NCBI RefSeq assembly: GCF_038630985.1
Contig: NZ_CP152049.1
Location: 15,001 to 79,000, forward strand
Source of the DNA: Paenibacillus sp. FSL H8-0548
GTDB lineage: Bacteria > Bacillota > Bacilli > Paenibacillales > Paenibacillaceae
Reading direction: 5' to 3'
DNA length: 64,000 nucleotides
Positions 1 to 10,546 of this stretch are shown here, piece after piece (position 1 is the first letter of the stretch; each line of letters begins with the position of its first letter). The position numbers and the translations under genes were made by a program. Below the pieces are notes generated by a model. It was not told the DNA's origin, did no database searches, and saw only the letters and a program-made list of their open reading frames with translations.

Positions 1-1550
<1,550 letters not shown>

Positions 1551-1652
1551 TAAACACGTTTACTGTGACCCATACATCCGGTAGACAGCAGCAGAACAGG
1601 TTTTCAGCAAACCTACCTTTCGTATCCAGTTTTCAGCGTGCAACACGCTACG

Positions 1653-1769
1653 TTTGGTGGCGATGGCGGAGGGGAACCACGCGTTCCCATACCGAACACG
1701 ACCGTTAAGCCCTCCAGCGCCAATGGTACTTAGACCGCAGGGTCTTGGGAGAGTAGGACGTCGCCAAGC
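1653..1769 (+). rRNA. rrf: 5S ribosomal RNA
   Basis: A 117-nt sequence starts TTTGGTGGCGATGGCG and ends GTCGCCAAGC, with the conserved internal CCCATACCGAACACG segment; the ends pair as helix I of 5S rRNA. It closes the rRNA operon and is followed at once by an intrinsic terminator. Confidence 0.96.
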
Positions 1770-1776
1770 ACGAGAG

Positions 1777-1809
1777 ACCTATCGCATGTTATGCGATAGG
1801 TTTTTTGTT
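1777..1809 (+). terminator. rRNA operon terminator
   Basis: The stem ACCTATCGCAT / ATGCGATAGGT is an 11-bp perfect match with a 3-nt loop, followed by a T run. It lies 7 nt after 5S rRNA. Confidence 0.9.
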
Positions 1810-1819
1810 TGTTTCAAGT

Positions 1820-1866
1820 GAATAAACAAACAAAGGCCTTAGGTGCTCTATACGAGCATCTAAGGC
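1820..1866 (-). terminator. Terminator of the - strand membrane-protein gene
   Basis: The arms GCCTTAGGTGCTC and GAGCATCTAAGGC pair around a 5-nt loop. Read on the - strand the hairpin sits just after the stop codon at 1874 and is followed by a T-rich stretch, so it probably ends that transcript. It lies back-to-back with the rRNA terminator. Confidence 0.75.
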
Positions 1867-1873
1867 GTTTTTG

Positions 1874-2404
1874 TTAACGGTGGTAGTATGATGCTTCTCT
1901 AGATTCAAGGCGAAGGACACCGTCTTTCCGTTCCTTACGAAAGGAGTAGGAGAGGAGCATGCGCGGCATCAGCAGCCATAAATGCCAGCTGACAATGCTG
2001 ATCATTAACGATTCCTTAATCCAAGGATAGAGAAGAGCAATAGAGCAGAGGCCTATCCAGAACATATGGCGATGGACACGGCGGAATAGCTGCAGCTTAA
2101 TATCGTTAGCTGGTTTAAAGCCAATCCAAGGTGGTGTTATTCGCCAGACCCATTTTCGATCCACTGCTTCATCTACACGGATAAAGGTTAGAAGTATAAT
2201 AACGATATGAATAATTTGTACGACTGCAAAGCCGAATAGCCATGAGAACAATCCATCCATTTGATACATGAGCATTTGAAAAGCTAGCAGGATCGCTGCA
2301 ATGAGCAAATGACTCTGAATGAGTTCTGGGCGAATGATTGTGCGTTTGACCAGCTGGTATTGATATATCGTAGCATTTTGTTGATCAGATAGTTTGTTAC
2401 GCAT
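1874..2404 (-). CDS. Unrecognised membrane protein, 176 aa
   Basis: I do not recognise this protein. It has about four hydrophobic segments: residues ~32-50, ~53-73, ~113-127 and ~132-150. A hydrophilic loop rich in Arg and Trp (DRKWVWRITPPW) lies between segments 2 and 3, and the tail is basic. The ATG at 2404 is preceded by GGAAGGA at good spacing. It is transcribed alone, converging on the rRNA operon, with its own terminator. It has no obvious counterpart at this position in B. subtilis. An integral membrane role is inferred from hydrophobicity only. Confidence 0.7.
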   Translation of the reverse strand: MRNKLSDQQNATIYQYQLVKRTIIRPELIQSHLLIAAILLAFQMLMYQMDGLFSWLFGFAVVQIIHIVIILLTFIRVDEAVDRKWVWRITPPWIGFKPANDIKLQLFRRVHRHMFWIGLCSIALLYPWIKESLMISIVSWHLWLLMPRMLLSYSFRKERKDGVLRLESREASYYHR

Positions 2405-2567
2405 TTGGAAACGTCCTTCCGCCCTTGATTACAGTAACTCTCCATAACTATATCGGCATTTGTTTGTCATCTGTCCATAGTTTCAGTGAAACATTTTGGA
2501 TCTGTAGTAACCATAAGCCTATATGCAGCATAGGATATATAAATATTTGAAATCTGCTATGAAACAA

Positions 2568-2597
2568 GTATAAATAGATAGACTATGTGCAATAATA
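2568..2597 (+). promoter_or_regulatory. Candidate sigma-F promoter of csfB
   Basis: GTATA (2568-2572), a 15-nt spacer, then TGCAATAATA (2588-2597). This matches the sigma-F consensus GYATA-N15-GGNRANANTW at all but the first G of the -10 element. In B. subtilis csfB is sigma-F dependent, which supports the call. Confidence 0.6.
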
Positions 2598-2634
2598 ATA
2601 GCTATATAGGATCGAAGAGAAAGCGGGGATTGCC

Positions 2635-2826
2635 ATGAACGATAATCGCGAGCATAAATGCAATATTTGCAATGAACAAAAGGCTGAAGGACAGGGGATT
2701 CGAGTGGTGTCTGGCTTTATATGCGAGACCTGTGAAGAGGAAATGGTGCGAACAGATGTGAAGGATGCGAAATACCCCTTTTTCATTCATCAAATGAAGC
2801 AAATATTTCTTGGCGAAAATGCTTGA
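2635..2826 (+). CDS. csfB: Sigma-G inhibitor Gin (CsfB)
   Basis: A 63-aa zinc-binding protein with paired cysteines CNIC (9-12) and CETC (30-33), the hallmark of Gin. In B. subtilis Gin binds sigma-G (and sigma-E) and stops it acting too early in the forespore. The ATG at 2635 follows AGCGGGG. The position between the rRNA operon and yaaO/tmk is the same as in B. subtilis. It has its own candidate sigma-F promoter and terminator, so it is probably monocistronic. Confidence 0.88.
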   Translation: MNDNREHKCNICNEQKAEGQGIRVVSGFICETCEEEMVRTDVKDAKYPFFIHQMKQIFLGENA

Positions 2827-2860
2827 GCAGATTCTGATAACAGAAGCTGCTCTTTTTTTG
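2825..2860 (+). terminator. csfB terminator
   Basis: The hairpin arms GAGCAG-TTCTG and CAGAA-CTGCTC surround an ATAA loop and are followed by seven T. The stem begins inside the csfB stop codon. Confidence 0.85.
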
Positions 2861-2930
2861 TATTCTTTTTCGGGTACAATAGAAGTACTGCGAAACGAGG
2901 ATATTTAGTTGAAAGGAATGACCTATTATA

Positions 2931-4421
2931 ATGAAGCCTTTTTTTGCGCCGCTCTTTGAAGCACTGCATAATCATGCATCGAGTGAGCCAGTTAGCTTTC
3001 ATGTACCAGGACATCATAATGGAGAAGCATTAAAGCAATCATTAGGTATAAACGACCCAATCTATAATCCATTTGAGTATTTTCATAAATTGATGCAGAT
3101 TGATGTCACTGAGCTTTCAACGACCGATGATTTGCATCATCCTGAAGCATCTATAAAGGAAGCACAGCAATTAGCCGCAAAAACGTTTGGCGCAGAGGAA
3201 ACCTTTTTTCTAGTGGGAGGCAGTACTTCTGGCAATATTGCTTTGCTGTTAGCGCTCTGTGAGCCGGATGATATGATCATTGTTCAGCGTAATGTACACA
3301 AATCGGTTCTAAACGGCTTAAGGCTTGCAGGAGCAAGGGCTGTCTTCTTATCCCCGCAAATAGATGTACATTCAGGATTGGCTACAATACCTAGCATAGA
3401 GCAGGTGAAAGAGGCACTTATCTTATATCCAGAAGCAAAGGCTGTTTTTTTATCAAATCCGAATTATTATGGGATGGGTGTAAAGCTAGGGCCATACGCT
3501 CAGGCTGTTCACGATCACCATATCCCTATCCTAGTTGATGAAGCGCATGGTGCGCACTATGGCTTCCATCCTTCGTTTCCTAGGTCCGCTTTATCTGAGG
3601 GTGTAGATGCAGTCGTGCAATCAGCACATAAGACGCTGCCAACCTTAACGATGGGTGCCCTTCTTCACGTGCAAGGAGATAGAATACCTATTCCTTCACT
3701 TCGTGAGTCGTTAGCAATGATTCAAAGCTCAAGTCCTTCATTTCCTATTCTTGCCTCGATTGATATTTCCCGAGCAATGATTGATACGTTAGGACCAGCC
3801 TTGTTCGAGAAAAGTACAGCCTCGGCAAACGCTTTTCGCCGGTGGCTGAGGGAGCAATCAACGACAATACGAGAGCTAAACACTGTGGGGGATAGGGGGA
3901 GTGAGCTTCTTATAGACCCACTACGCATCGTATTGTACGATAGCAGCGGTCAGCGGACGGGCTATGAGCTTCAGAAGCAGTTTGAGCAATATGGATGCTT
4001 CGCAGAGATGGCAGACCCCCGGTATGTAGTTTTAGTATTTGGAATTGAAACATCAATAAATGATACGCAAAGGCTCCAAAAAGCGGTTGAATCATTTGGC
4101 AACCAGAATAGTGGAGAGAAGCTAGCGGCAAAAAAACAACCGGATGCGATGAAAGTCCTTGCGTTAACAAGCTCTGAGCCTGTCTCCTTTGGAAGGAATT
4201 TATTTAATAACCAAGCAAAAAAGCGTATGCCATTAGAAGCAGCAGAGACAAAAATGTCGGCAGAAATGGTCATACCCTATCCGCCGGGAATTGCAATTCT
4301 GTATCCCGGAGAGAGAATATCAGCTGAAGTTATTGCGCAAATCCAGTATTTGGCTGAAAATGGTGCGAAATTTCAAGGTGCGGAAGATGTCGGAATGACT
4401 ACAATATCTGTTTTTGAGTGA
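2931..4421 (+). CDS. yaaO: Orn/Lys/Arg decarboxylase-family PLP enzyme (YaaO-like)
   Basis: A 496-aa fold-type I PLP enzyme of the group-III Orn/Lys/Arg decarboxylase family. Visible are FHVPGHHNG near residue 23, the cofactor-binding GGSTSGNIA near 96, DEAHGAHYGF near 202, and SAHKTLPTLTMGALLH near 231, whose Lys forms the Schiff base. A smaller C-terminal domain follows. Such enzymes decarboxylate basic amino acids in polyamine synthesis; the substrate cannot be told from sequence. The ATG at 2931 follows AAAGGA. It sits directly upstream of tmk as in B. subtilis. Confidence 0.85.
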   Translation: MKPFFAPLFEALHNHASSEPVSFHVPGHHNGEALKQSLGINDPIYNPFEYFHKLMQIDVTELSTTDDLHHPEASIKEAQQLAAKTFGAEETFFLVGGSTSGNIALLLALCEPDDMIIVQRNVHKSVLNGLRLAGARAVFLSPQIDVHSGLATIPSIEQVKEALILYPEAKAVFLSNPNYYGMGVKLGPYAQAVHDHHIPILVDEAHGAHYGFHPSFPRSALSEGVDAVVQSAHKTLPTLTMGALLHVQGDRIPIPSLRESLAMIQSSSPSFPILASIDISRAMIDTLGPALFEKSTASANAFRRWLREQSTTIRELNTVGDRGSELLIDPLRIVLYDSSGQRTGYELQKQFEQYGCFAEMADPRYVVLVFGIETSINDTQRLQKAVESFGNQNSGEKLAAKKQPDAMKVLALTSSEPVSFGRNLFNNQAKKRMPLEAAETKMSAEMVIPYPPGIAILYPGERISAEVIAQIQYLAENGAKFQGAEDVGMTTISVFE

Positions 4422-4539
4422 TAAGTGGAAGCGGCAGAGGAATTATTAATGGTAAACAATTCTTCATTGTACAAGGCTGAAAGGCTTTGTTAATATAGAA
4501 GAAAGTATAGTTAACATAAATGTTAGGAGCAGCCTTGGT

Positions 4540-5196
4540 TTGAGAAAAGGTGTATTCATTACTATAGAAGGCGGCGAAGGAGCCGGCAAATCGACACTAA
4601 TTGAGTTGCTTTCGAATAAGATGCTTCAAAGGGGAAAATCGGTCATTACGACGAGGGAGCCTGGAGGAATTCCGATAGCAGAGAAAATACGTGCCGTTAT
4701 ATTGGATCGTCAGCATGTGACGATGGACGGCAGAACAGAAGCGCTGCTCTATGCTGCTGCGAGAAGGCAGCATCTAGTGGAAAAGGTGTTACCCGCATTA
4801 GAGGAAGGCAAAATTGTGATATGCGATCGTTTCGTTGACAGCAGTCTAGCTTATCAGGGCCATGCACGCGGACTTGGGATGGAAGAGGTATGGGCTATTA
4901 ATCAGTTTGCAATCCAGGATCTAATGCCTGATTTGACCCTATATATGGATGTGTCTCCTGAAGTAGGCTTGAGCCGAATTGCACAGGCAGCAGAAAGAGA
5001 GATCAATCGGTTAGATCTTGAGAAACATTCCTTTCATGAAAAGGTGAGGGAAGGATATTTAATGCTTCTGCAGCAATATCCGGAGCGAATTACGCTGATA
5101 AATGCGGAACAAAGTCCAAAACTGGTATTTCATGACGTTTTAACAGCAATTGATGAGCGTTTTGCAGGATTTTTTGCAACCGATGTCAAACTTTAA
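4540..5196 (+). CDS. tmk: Thymidylate kinase
   Basis: Phosphorylates dTMP to dTDP in DNA precursor synthesis. The 218-aa protein has the P-loop GGEGAGKS at residues 11-18, the dTMP-site motif [12 protein letters not shown] near 97-108 and a C-terminal lid rich in Arg and Glu. The start is TTG at 4540, with AGGAG at 4525-4529; no ATG gives the conserved N-terminus. It heads the tmk-darA-yaaR-holB-ricT-yabA cluster. Confidence 0.95.
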   Translation: MRKGVFITIEGGEGAGKSTLIELLSNKMLQRGKSVITTREPGGIPIAEKIRAVILDRQHVTMDGRTEALLYAAARRQHLVEKVLPALEEGKIVICDRFVDSSLAYQGHARGLGMEEVWAINQFAIQDLMPDLTLYMDVSPEVGLSRIAQAAEREINRLDLEKHSFHEKVREGYLMLLQQYPERITLINAEQSPKLVFHDVLTAIDERFAGFFATDVKL

Positions 5197-5256
5197 TGTA
5201 TAGGCTTATTTTGTGGTAGACATGAATGAGCTTCTACGGAAGATTCTACAAGGTGA

Positions 5257-5643
<387 letters not shown>

Positions 5644-5659
5644 TTGGGTGTGACATAAA

Positions 5660-6103
5660 ATGAAAATTGACCAAGGTTTTCGGCCACTGGGACAAAATAG
5701 AGCTAGCAATGACACTTCGACAAATAAAGTTCAACAGAGAAACTTTTCAGATGTCATGTTTCAACAAGAGGCTAATCGCACACAAGAGCAGCTGCAGCAG
5801 AAGCTGCAGGATATTCAGAAGCAGGGTGAGCGCCTTGCTAAAATAATGACCGTTCGCGAGCTCAAAATCTATCGTCAGATGATTAAGCAGTTTCTGGAGG
5901 ATACGGTCAGACGTGGTGTCGTTCTTAAAGAAATTAAAGGGTTTGATCGCAGAGGGCGTATAAAAAGATATAAACTGCTGGATGAGATTGACGAAACACT
6001 CATCGCAATGGCCGAGGAATTGCTCGATAGCGAGCAAGGAAAAATCGACTTGCTTAACAAGATCGGTGAAATACGGGGTCTTCTTATTAATTTATTATTC
6101 TAA
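5660..6103 (+). CDS. yaaR: YaaR family protein (DUF327)
   Basis: A 147-aa helical protein of unknown function. Residues ~35-65 are Gln/Glu-rich and coiled-coil-like; the centre carries the conserved VRELKIYRQMIKQFLEDTVRRGVVLKE segment (about 65-93), and the tail is IGEIRGLLINLLF. Sixteen bases after darA and 33 before holB, it is surely in the same operon. The ribosome binding site is weak. No biochemical role can be assigned. Confidence 0.88.
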   Translation: MKIDQGFRPLGQNRASNDTSTNKVQQRNFSDVMFQQEANRTQEQLQQKLQDIQKQGERLAKIMTVRELKIYRQMIKQFLEDTVRRGVVLKEIKGFDRRGRIKRYKLLDEIDETLIAMAEELLDSEQGKIDLLNKIGEIRGLLINLLF

Positions 6104-6136
6104 TGAGAAGCGAGCAGGGAAAGGTTAGGAACCGTT

Positions 6137-7114
6137 ATGAGCCTTGAACAAATTACAGGGCAATGGAAAGCTCAAAAAATATTAAAGCATGCGCTGGAAA
6201 GTGGTAAAATTTCTCACGCATATTTGTTTAATGGGCCTTCAGGAACCGGCCGCGTGGCGATGGCACGCGAATTTGCTAAAGCATTGTTCTGCACCGAAGA
6301 CGGTGCTGACGCATGCGGAGAATGCTTGGAGTGCAGAAAGTTTAAGCACGGTAACCAAACCGACTTAACGATTATTGTACCTGATGGCCAATCGATAAAA
6401 ATCGACCAAATTCGCGAGTTGCAGAAAGACTTGTCTTATCGAAACAGCGGTATGAAGCGAAAAATTTATATGATTGAGCAAGCGGACAAAATGACGCTGC
6501 AAGCGGCGAATAGCCTATTGAAATTTTTGGAAGAGCCGTTATCGCCTGTTGTCGCTATATTGATTACTGATAATGGACAAGCAGTGCTCCCTACCATTCG
6601 ATCTCGAACGCAGTGGGTACCTTTTTTGCCGATGTCGCCGGAGAGTATGCTGCAAATTTTAATTAATGAGGGTGCACCGTCAACTTTAGCCCGAACTGTT
6701 GTACATTTAACATCAGGATTAGATGGTGCGCGAAAATTTCTTGAGCAGAATCAATTTGCAGAAATCAGAACCCTAGTGATACAATTAGGCAAGGAGAGTT
6801 TGACCCGATTCACCGCGGCGATGATCACTGCTGGACAACAGCTTTTTAAAACAGATTTAGTGGAGCATATTCAATTGCTGTTGTCGTTATTAGTTATATG
6901 GTTTAAAGATTTGATACAGTTCCAGGCCGGAAGGCAGGACAACATCGTTTTTATAGATCAGTTGGAATGGATAGGCAAGCATGCTTTTAATCGATCGATC
7001 GCAGGCTGGGTGTCCTGCATAGAGCATACGTTGGAAGCGAGTAAGCGTATGCGCGCAAATGTTACGCCTCAGCTCGCATTTGAGCAACTATTGGTAAACT
7101 TACAGGAGGGCTAA
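6137..7114 (+). CDS. holB: DNA polymerase III subunit delta'
   Basis: A clamp-loader subunit that acts with delta and tau to load the beta clamp. The 325-aa protein shows HAYLFNGPSGTGR near residues 25-37, a Walker A relic with Arg instead of the catalytic Lys, a zinc module with four Cys (near 52, 60, 63, 66), NSLLKFLEEP near 125, and the SRTQ sensor region near 156. Loss of ATPase residues is usual in delta'. The ATG at 6137 follows TTAGGA. It sits 3 nt before ricT. Confidence 0.94.
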   Translation: MSLEQITGQWKAQKILKHALESGKISHAYLFNGPSGTGRVAMAREFAKALFCTEDGADACGECLECRKFKHGNQTDLTIIVPDGQSIKIDQIRELQKDLSYRNSGMKRKIYMIEQADKMTLQAANSLLKFLEEPLSPVVAILITDNGQAVLPTIRSRTQWVPFLPMSPESMLQILINEGAPSTLARTVVHLTSGLDGARKFLEQNQFAEIRTLVIQLGKESLTRFTAAMITAGQQLFKTDLVEHIQLLLSLLVIWFKDLIQFQAGRQDNIVFIDQLEWIGKHAFNRSIAGWVSCIEHTLEASKRMRANVTPQLAFEQLLVNLQEG

Positions 7115-7117
7115 TTC

Positions 7118-7921
7118 TTGTATAATGTCATCGGTGTTCGCTTTAAGAAAGCGGGCAAGATCTATTACTTTGATCCGGTCGAGCATCCCGTGGATAAGGA
7201 GCAACATGTTATTGTTGAAACAGCACGCGGTATCGAATATGGTAAAGTGGTGGTGGGACAGAAGCAAGTCGGTGAATCGGATGTCGTTCTTCCTCTTAAG
7301 AAAGTGATTCGCATTGCAAGTGATGTTGACGCGAAGGTTGTGGATGAAAATCGTGCAGCAGCCAAAAATGCGTTCTCTACTTGTCTTGAGAAAATAAAGG
7401 GTCATGAGCTTCGTATGAAGCTTGTTGACGTCGAATTTACGTTTGACCGCAATAAAATTATATTTTACTTTACAGCAGAGGGCCGAGTTGATTTTCGTGA
7501 ACTCGTTAAGGATCTGGCAAGCGTATTCCGGACTAGAATCGAGCTCAGGCAAATCGGGGTTCGTGACGAAGCGAAGATGCTCGGTGGTATTGGTCCTTGT
7601 GGACGGGTGCTATGCTGCTCTTCTTGGCTGGGAGATTTTGAACCGGTGTCCATCAAGATGGCTAAGGATCAGAACCTTTCGCTTAATCCTACGAAGATCT
7701 CAGGATTATGTGGTCGTCTCATGTGCTGCTTGAAATATGAGCATGACAATTACGAAAGTATTCGTGAAGAATTACCGGCCATCGGCAAATTCGTTGTTAC
7801 CTCATATGGTGAAGGTAAAGTTACTGGTATTAACACATCCACCAAAAGCGTGTATGTACAGCTATTTGATACACCAGGTAAACCGAAAGAACTGTCGATG
7901 GATGATGTCGTCATCAAATAA
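7118..7921 (+). CDS. ricT: RicT (YaaT), PSP1-domain protein
   Basis: Part of the Fe-S-containing Ric (YaaT-YlbF-YmcA) complex, which in B. subtilis directs RNase Y processing and helps sporulation and biofilm switches. The 267-aa protein carries six conserved cysteines, C161, C166, C167, C198, C203 and C204, in the GPCGRVLCCSSW and GLCGRLMCCLKYE blocks that hold the clusters. The start is TTG at 7118, with GGAGGG at 7105-7110. A 3-nt gap to holB suggests translational coupling. Confidence 0.94.
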   Translation: MYNVIGVRFKKAGKIYYFDPVEHPVDKEQHVIVETARGIEYGKVVVGQKQVGESDVVLPLKKVIRIASDVDAKVVDENRAAAKNAFSTCLEKIKGHELRMKLVDVEFTFDRNKIIFYFTAEGRVDFRELVKDLASVFRTRIELRQIGVRDEAKMLGGIGPCGRVLCCSSWLGDFEPVSIKMAKDQNLSLNPTKISGLCGRLMCCLKYEHDNYESIREELPAIGKFVVTSYGEGKVTGINTSTKSVYVQLFDTPGKPKELSMDDVVIK

Positions 7922-7983
7922 GCGGCACAGTGTAACTGTCACGAGTGAGGTTGCACTTGCGCTTGAAGCTCTGGGGTGGGAAC

Positions 7984-8385
7984 TTGGAGAAGAACAATAT
8001 TTTTGCGAAGATGGACGAGCTGGATAATCAAGTAGGAGTCTTTCATAAGGAGCTTACAGAATTGAAGCAGAAGGTAAAAGAGCTGCTCGAGGATAACAAG
8101 CGTCTAAGTGAAGAGAACAATCAGCTGCGTCAGTTGTTTAAGAGAGAAGCAGAGCTGGAGCGTGAGGTTGACAAAGCGCCAAGCAAAGGTAAAAAATCGG
8201 GAGCGGTTCAAGAGGTACAGCCCTTAATAGACAACGTGTTTGTAGATTCAAGCGTAGCTATTGGGGAAGGCCACGATAATTTGACCCGGTTGTATCATGA
8301 AGGATTCCACATTTGCAACGTATATTACGGGCATTTGCGGACGGAGGGTGACTGTTTGTTCTGTCTATCCTTTCTAAATAAATAG
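7984..8385 (+). CDS. yabA: Replication initiation control protein YabA
   Basis: Binds DnaA and the beta clamp to limit re-initiation. An N-terminal coiled coil (about residues 8-60) gives tetramerisation. The C-terminal zinc domain is visible as FHICNVYYG and [10 protein letters not shown]. The frame is open further upstream, but the family start ([13 protein letters not shown]) fits the TTG at 7984 with GGGGTGG just before it, giving 133 aa. It ends the tmk-to-yabA cluster and has its own terminator. Confidence 0.9.
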   Translation: MEKNNIFAKMDELDNQVGVFHKELTELKQKVKELLEDNKRLSEENNQLRQLFKREAELEREVDKAPSKGKKSGAVQEVQPLIDNVFVDSSVAIGEGHDNLTRLYHEGFHICNVYYGHLRTEGDCLFCLSFLNK

Positions 8386-8404
8386 TGGAATCCGTCTCGA
8401 CATG

Positions 8405-8433
8405 CCGTCCTTGCCGCAAAGGGCGGTATTTTT
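8405..8433 (+). terminator. Terminator after yabA
   Basis: CCGTCCTT pairs with AAGGGCGG (one G-T) around a 6-nt loop, followed by TATTTTTA. Confidence 0.75.
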
Positions 8434-8498
8434 ATTCGTAGATAAGTATGAATGGAACGAAATCATGATGAACAAAGGAAAAAGGAGCGGCTTAAATC

Positions 8499-9215
8499 GT
8501 GTCGGAACAAATAATTTTAGCAGAAAATGAACGCCTTGATGACTTAATGACAGTATCAGGCTTGAAGATTATACAAAGTCGGGAGGTATTCAGCTTTTCG
8601 CTTGATGCAGTACTGCTCTCACGCTTTGCTAGCGTGCCGAAGTATGGTCGTATTGTCGACTTATGTTCTGGCAACGGCGTTATTCCAATGCTTCTCACTA
8701 CACGAACGAAAGCACAAATTGATGCAGTTGAAATTCAACCTAGATTAGCGGATATGGCGAGAAGAAGCGTTGCGCTCAATCAATTGACGGAACAGATTAA
8801 CGTTATTGAGCAGGATTTGAAGCTTTTTCCGAAAATTGCGGGTAATGGTGTTTATGATGCGGTAACAGTCAATCCTCCCTATATGCCGATAACGGCAGGA
8901 GAGCAGAACGAAAATGAGCATTATGCAATTGCTAGACATGAGATCCATTGCACGCTGGAGGATGTCGCTGAGGCGTGCTCACGGTTAGTCCGGCCTGGCG
9001 GGAAAGTAGCGATGGTTCATCGTCCTTCACGTTTGCTTGATATTGTGGAGACGATGCGTAAATGGAGGCTGGAGCCGAAACGGATTCAGTTTGTTCATCC
9101 TCATGCGAAGGCAGAGGCTAATATGGTATTAATAGAAGCCATTCGTGATGGGAAGCCTGATATTAAGCTGCTTCCACCGATTATGGTGTATGAGAATGGG
9201 GTGCAGATCGTTTGA
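8499..9215 (+). CDS. yabB: tRNA1(Val) A37 N6-methyltransferase-like protein (YabB)
   Basis: A class I SAM-dependent methyltransferase of the TrmN6 family. The 238-aa protein has the SAM motif VDLCSGNGVIPML near residues 53-65 and the catalytic NPPY motif near 127, typical of N6-adenine methylation. The start is GTG at 8499, with AAAGGAG upstream. Its stop overlaps the rsmI start by 4 nt. The GIY-YIG gene yazA, found between these two in B. subtilis, is absent here. The exact tRNA substrate is inferred. Confidence 0.88.
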   Translation: MSEQIILAENERLDDLMTVSGLKIIQSREVFSFSLDAVLLSRFASVPKYGRIVDLCSGNGVIPMLLTTRTKAQIDAVEIQPRLADMARRSVALNQLTEQINVIEQDLKLFPKIAGNGVYDAVTVNPPYMPITAGEQNENEHYAIARHEIHCTLEDVAEACSRLVRPGGKVAMVHRPSRLLDIVETMRKWRLEPKRIQFVHPHAKAEANMVLIEAIRDGKPDIKLLPPIMVYENGVQIV

Positions 9216-10093
9216 ATGTACAGAAAAGCTTCGCGGATACTGCAAGCGGAATGCCTGGAAGTCTGTATTTAGTTGCAACACCTATTGGAAACTTGGAGGA
9301 CATGACCTTCCGTGCAATACGCACGTTAAAGGAAGTGGAGCTGATTGCGGCAGAGGATACGAGGCAAACGCGGAAGCTGCTTACCCACTTTGAAATCGGT
9401 ACTCGCATCGTTAGCTATCATGAACATAACAAGCGTGCTAGTGGACCTGAGCTAATTAGGCTGCTGCTTGAGGGACAATCGATTGCATTAGTCAGTGATG
9501 CCGGGCTTCCGGCTATTTCTGATCCTGGTGCTGACCTCGTAAGAGAAGCTGTTGAGAATGATATCCCCGTTATTCCAATCCCTGGTGCGAATGCTGCCTT
9601 GTCGGCACTCATTATGTCTGGCTTGCCAACGGAGCGCTTTTTATTCGCCGGGTTTCCTCCCCGTGAACGAAAATCGTTATTAAAGTGGTTGAAGGACATG
9701 CAGGCGCAAAAAGGAACCCTTCTATTTTATGAGTCACCTCATCGTATAACCAAAACACTTGAAGTACTTCAGGAAAGCTTGGGCGACCGTTCAATCGCTT
9801 GTGTGAGAGAGCTGACGAAACGTCACGAGGAGGCCGTTCGCGGGCGTGTTTCAGAATGTATAGAATGGTTTGCAGAGCATCCACCACTCGGAGAGTTCTG
9901 TATCGTAGTGGAAGGGTCTGAGGGGATTGGGGCAAGTGAACAGCCAATAGCAGCTGAGTGGTGGTCAGAGCTTAGTCTTGATGCTCATGTCGCTCATTAT
10001 GAGGAGCAATATGACCGGAAGGAAGCTATTAAGCTGGTTGCCGTAGATCGCGGGCTGCCGAAGCGGGATGTATATAATGAGGTAAATAGATAA
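9212..10093 (+). CDS. rsmI: 16S rRNA (cytidine1402-2'-O)-methyltransferase
   Basis: Methylates the ribose of C1402 in 16S rRNA. The 293-aa protein has the tetrapyrrole-methylase fold: GSLYLVATPIGNLEDMTFRA near the N-terminus, AAEDTRQTRKLL, then SDAGLPAISDPG and PIPGANAALSAL. The TTG at 9212 overlaps the yabB stop codon, indicating coupling; an ATG at 9251 would also keep the whole domain but has no ribosome binding site. Confidence 0.93.
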   Translation: MNVQKSFADTASGMPGSLYLVATPIGNLEDMTFRAIRTLKEVELIAAEDTRQTRKLLTHFEIGTRIVSYHEHNKRASGPELIRLLLEGQSIALVSDAGLPAISDPGADLVREAVENDIPVIPIPGANAALSALIMSGLPTERFLFAGFPPRERKSLLKWLKDMQAQKGTLLFYESPHRITKTLEVLQESLGDRSIACVRELTKRHEEAVRGRVSECIEWFAEHPPLGEFCIVVEGSEGIGASEQPIAAEWWSELSLDAHVAHYEEQYDRKEAIKLVAVDRGLPKRDVYNEVNR

Positions 10094-10109
10094 TAAGGGT
10101 ATGTATAGA

Positions 10110-10160
10110 TAAAAAAGACAAAAAAAAGACCTTCCTGGCCGGGTTTAAGCGCAGGAAGGT
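10110..10160 (-). terminator. abrB terminator
   Basis: ACCTTCCTG and CAGGAAGGT form a 9-bp perfect stem. On the - strand it is followed by a long T run (the A-rich 10112-10127), so it serves abrB, whose stop is about 60 nt away. It may also slow + strand readthrough from rsmI. Confidence 0.85.
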
Positions 10161-10222
10161 TTCAAGGAGTATTAAAAAGGTTAGAATTAATGAGTTCATA
10201 AATATATTATAACTGATTTTTT

Positions 10223-10477
10223 TTATTTTGTCACAGGTGTTGGCATTTCTGATAAACAAACATGACAAACAATTTTACCTTTGAAATAGGATACGTTCTC
10301 TGCATTGCCACAGAAGATACATGCAGGCTCGTATTTTTTCAACATAATGCGCTCGCCATCAACGTAGATTTCAAGTGCATCCTTTTCGCCTATACCAAGT
10401 GTACGGCGCAATTCAATTGGAATAACAACCCGTCCTAGTTCATCAACTTTACGAACAATCCCAGTAGATTTCATCAT
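10223..10477 (-). CDS. abrB: Transition-state regulator AbrB
   Basis: A DNA-binding repressor of post-exponential genes. The N-terminal swapped-hairpin domain is clear (STGIVRKVDELGRVVIPIEL, residues 4-23). The 84-aa protein differs from B. subtilis AbrB in its C-terminus, which has C53-x2-C56 and C71-x2-C74, a zinc-ribbon-like arrangement. ATG at 10477 and the next ATG are both possible starts; GAGGGG lies upstream. It is monocistronic on the - strand, with a strong promoter and tandem Spo0A boxes. Confidence 0.93.
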   Translation of the reverse strand: MMKSTGIVRKVDELGRVVIPIELRRTLGIGEKDALEIYVDGERIMLKKYEPACIFCGNAENVSYFKGKIVCHVCLSEMPTPVTK

Positions 10478-10506
10478 AATCTATTATTGCCCCTCTCAAA
10501 ATGTGT

Positions 10507-10523
10507 TTCGTCATCGTTCGACA
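10507..10523 (-). promoter_or_regulatory. Tandem Spo0A boxes of abrB
   Basis: On the - strand TGTCGAA (10517-10523) is followed 10 bp later by TGACGAA (10507-10513). Both fit the 0A box TGNCGAA. They lie about +17 to +33 from the predicted abrB start site, the same downstream placement by which Spo0A~P represses abrB in B. subtilis. Confidence 0.8.
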
Positions 10524-10546
10524 TAGTTTTTACTTTTATGAATATA

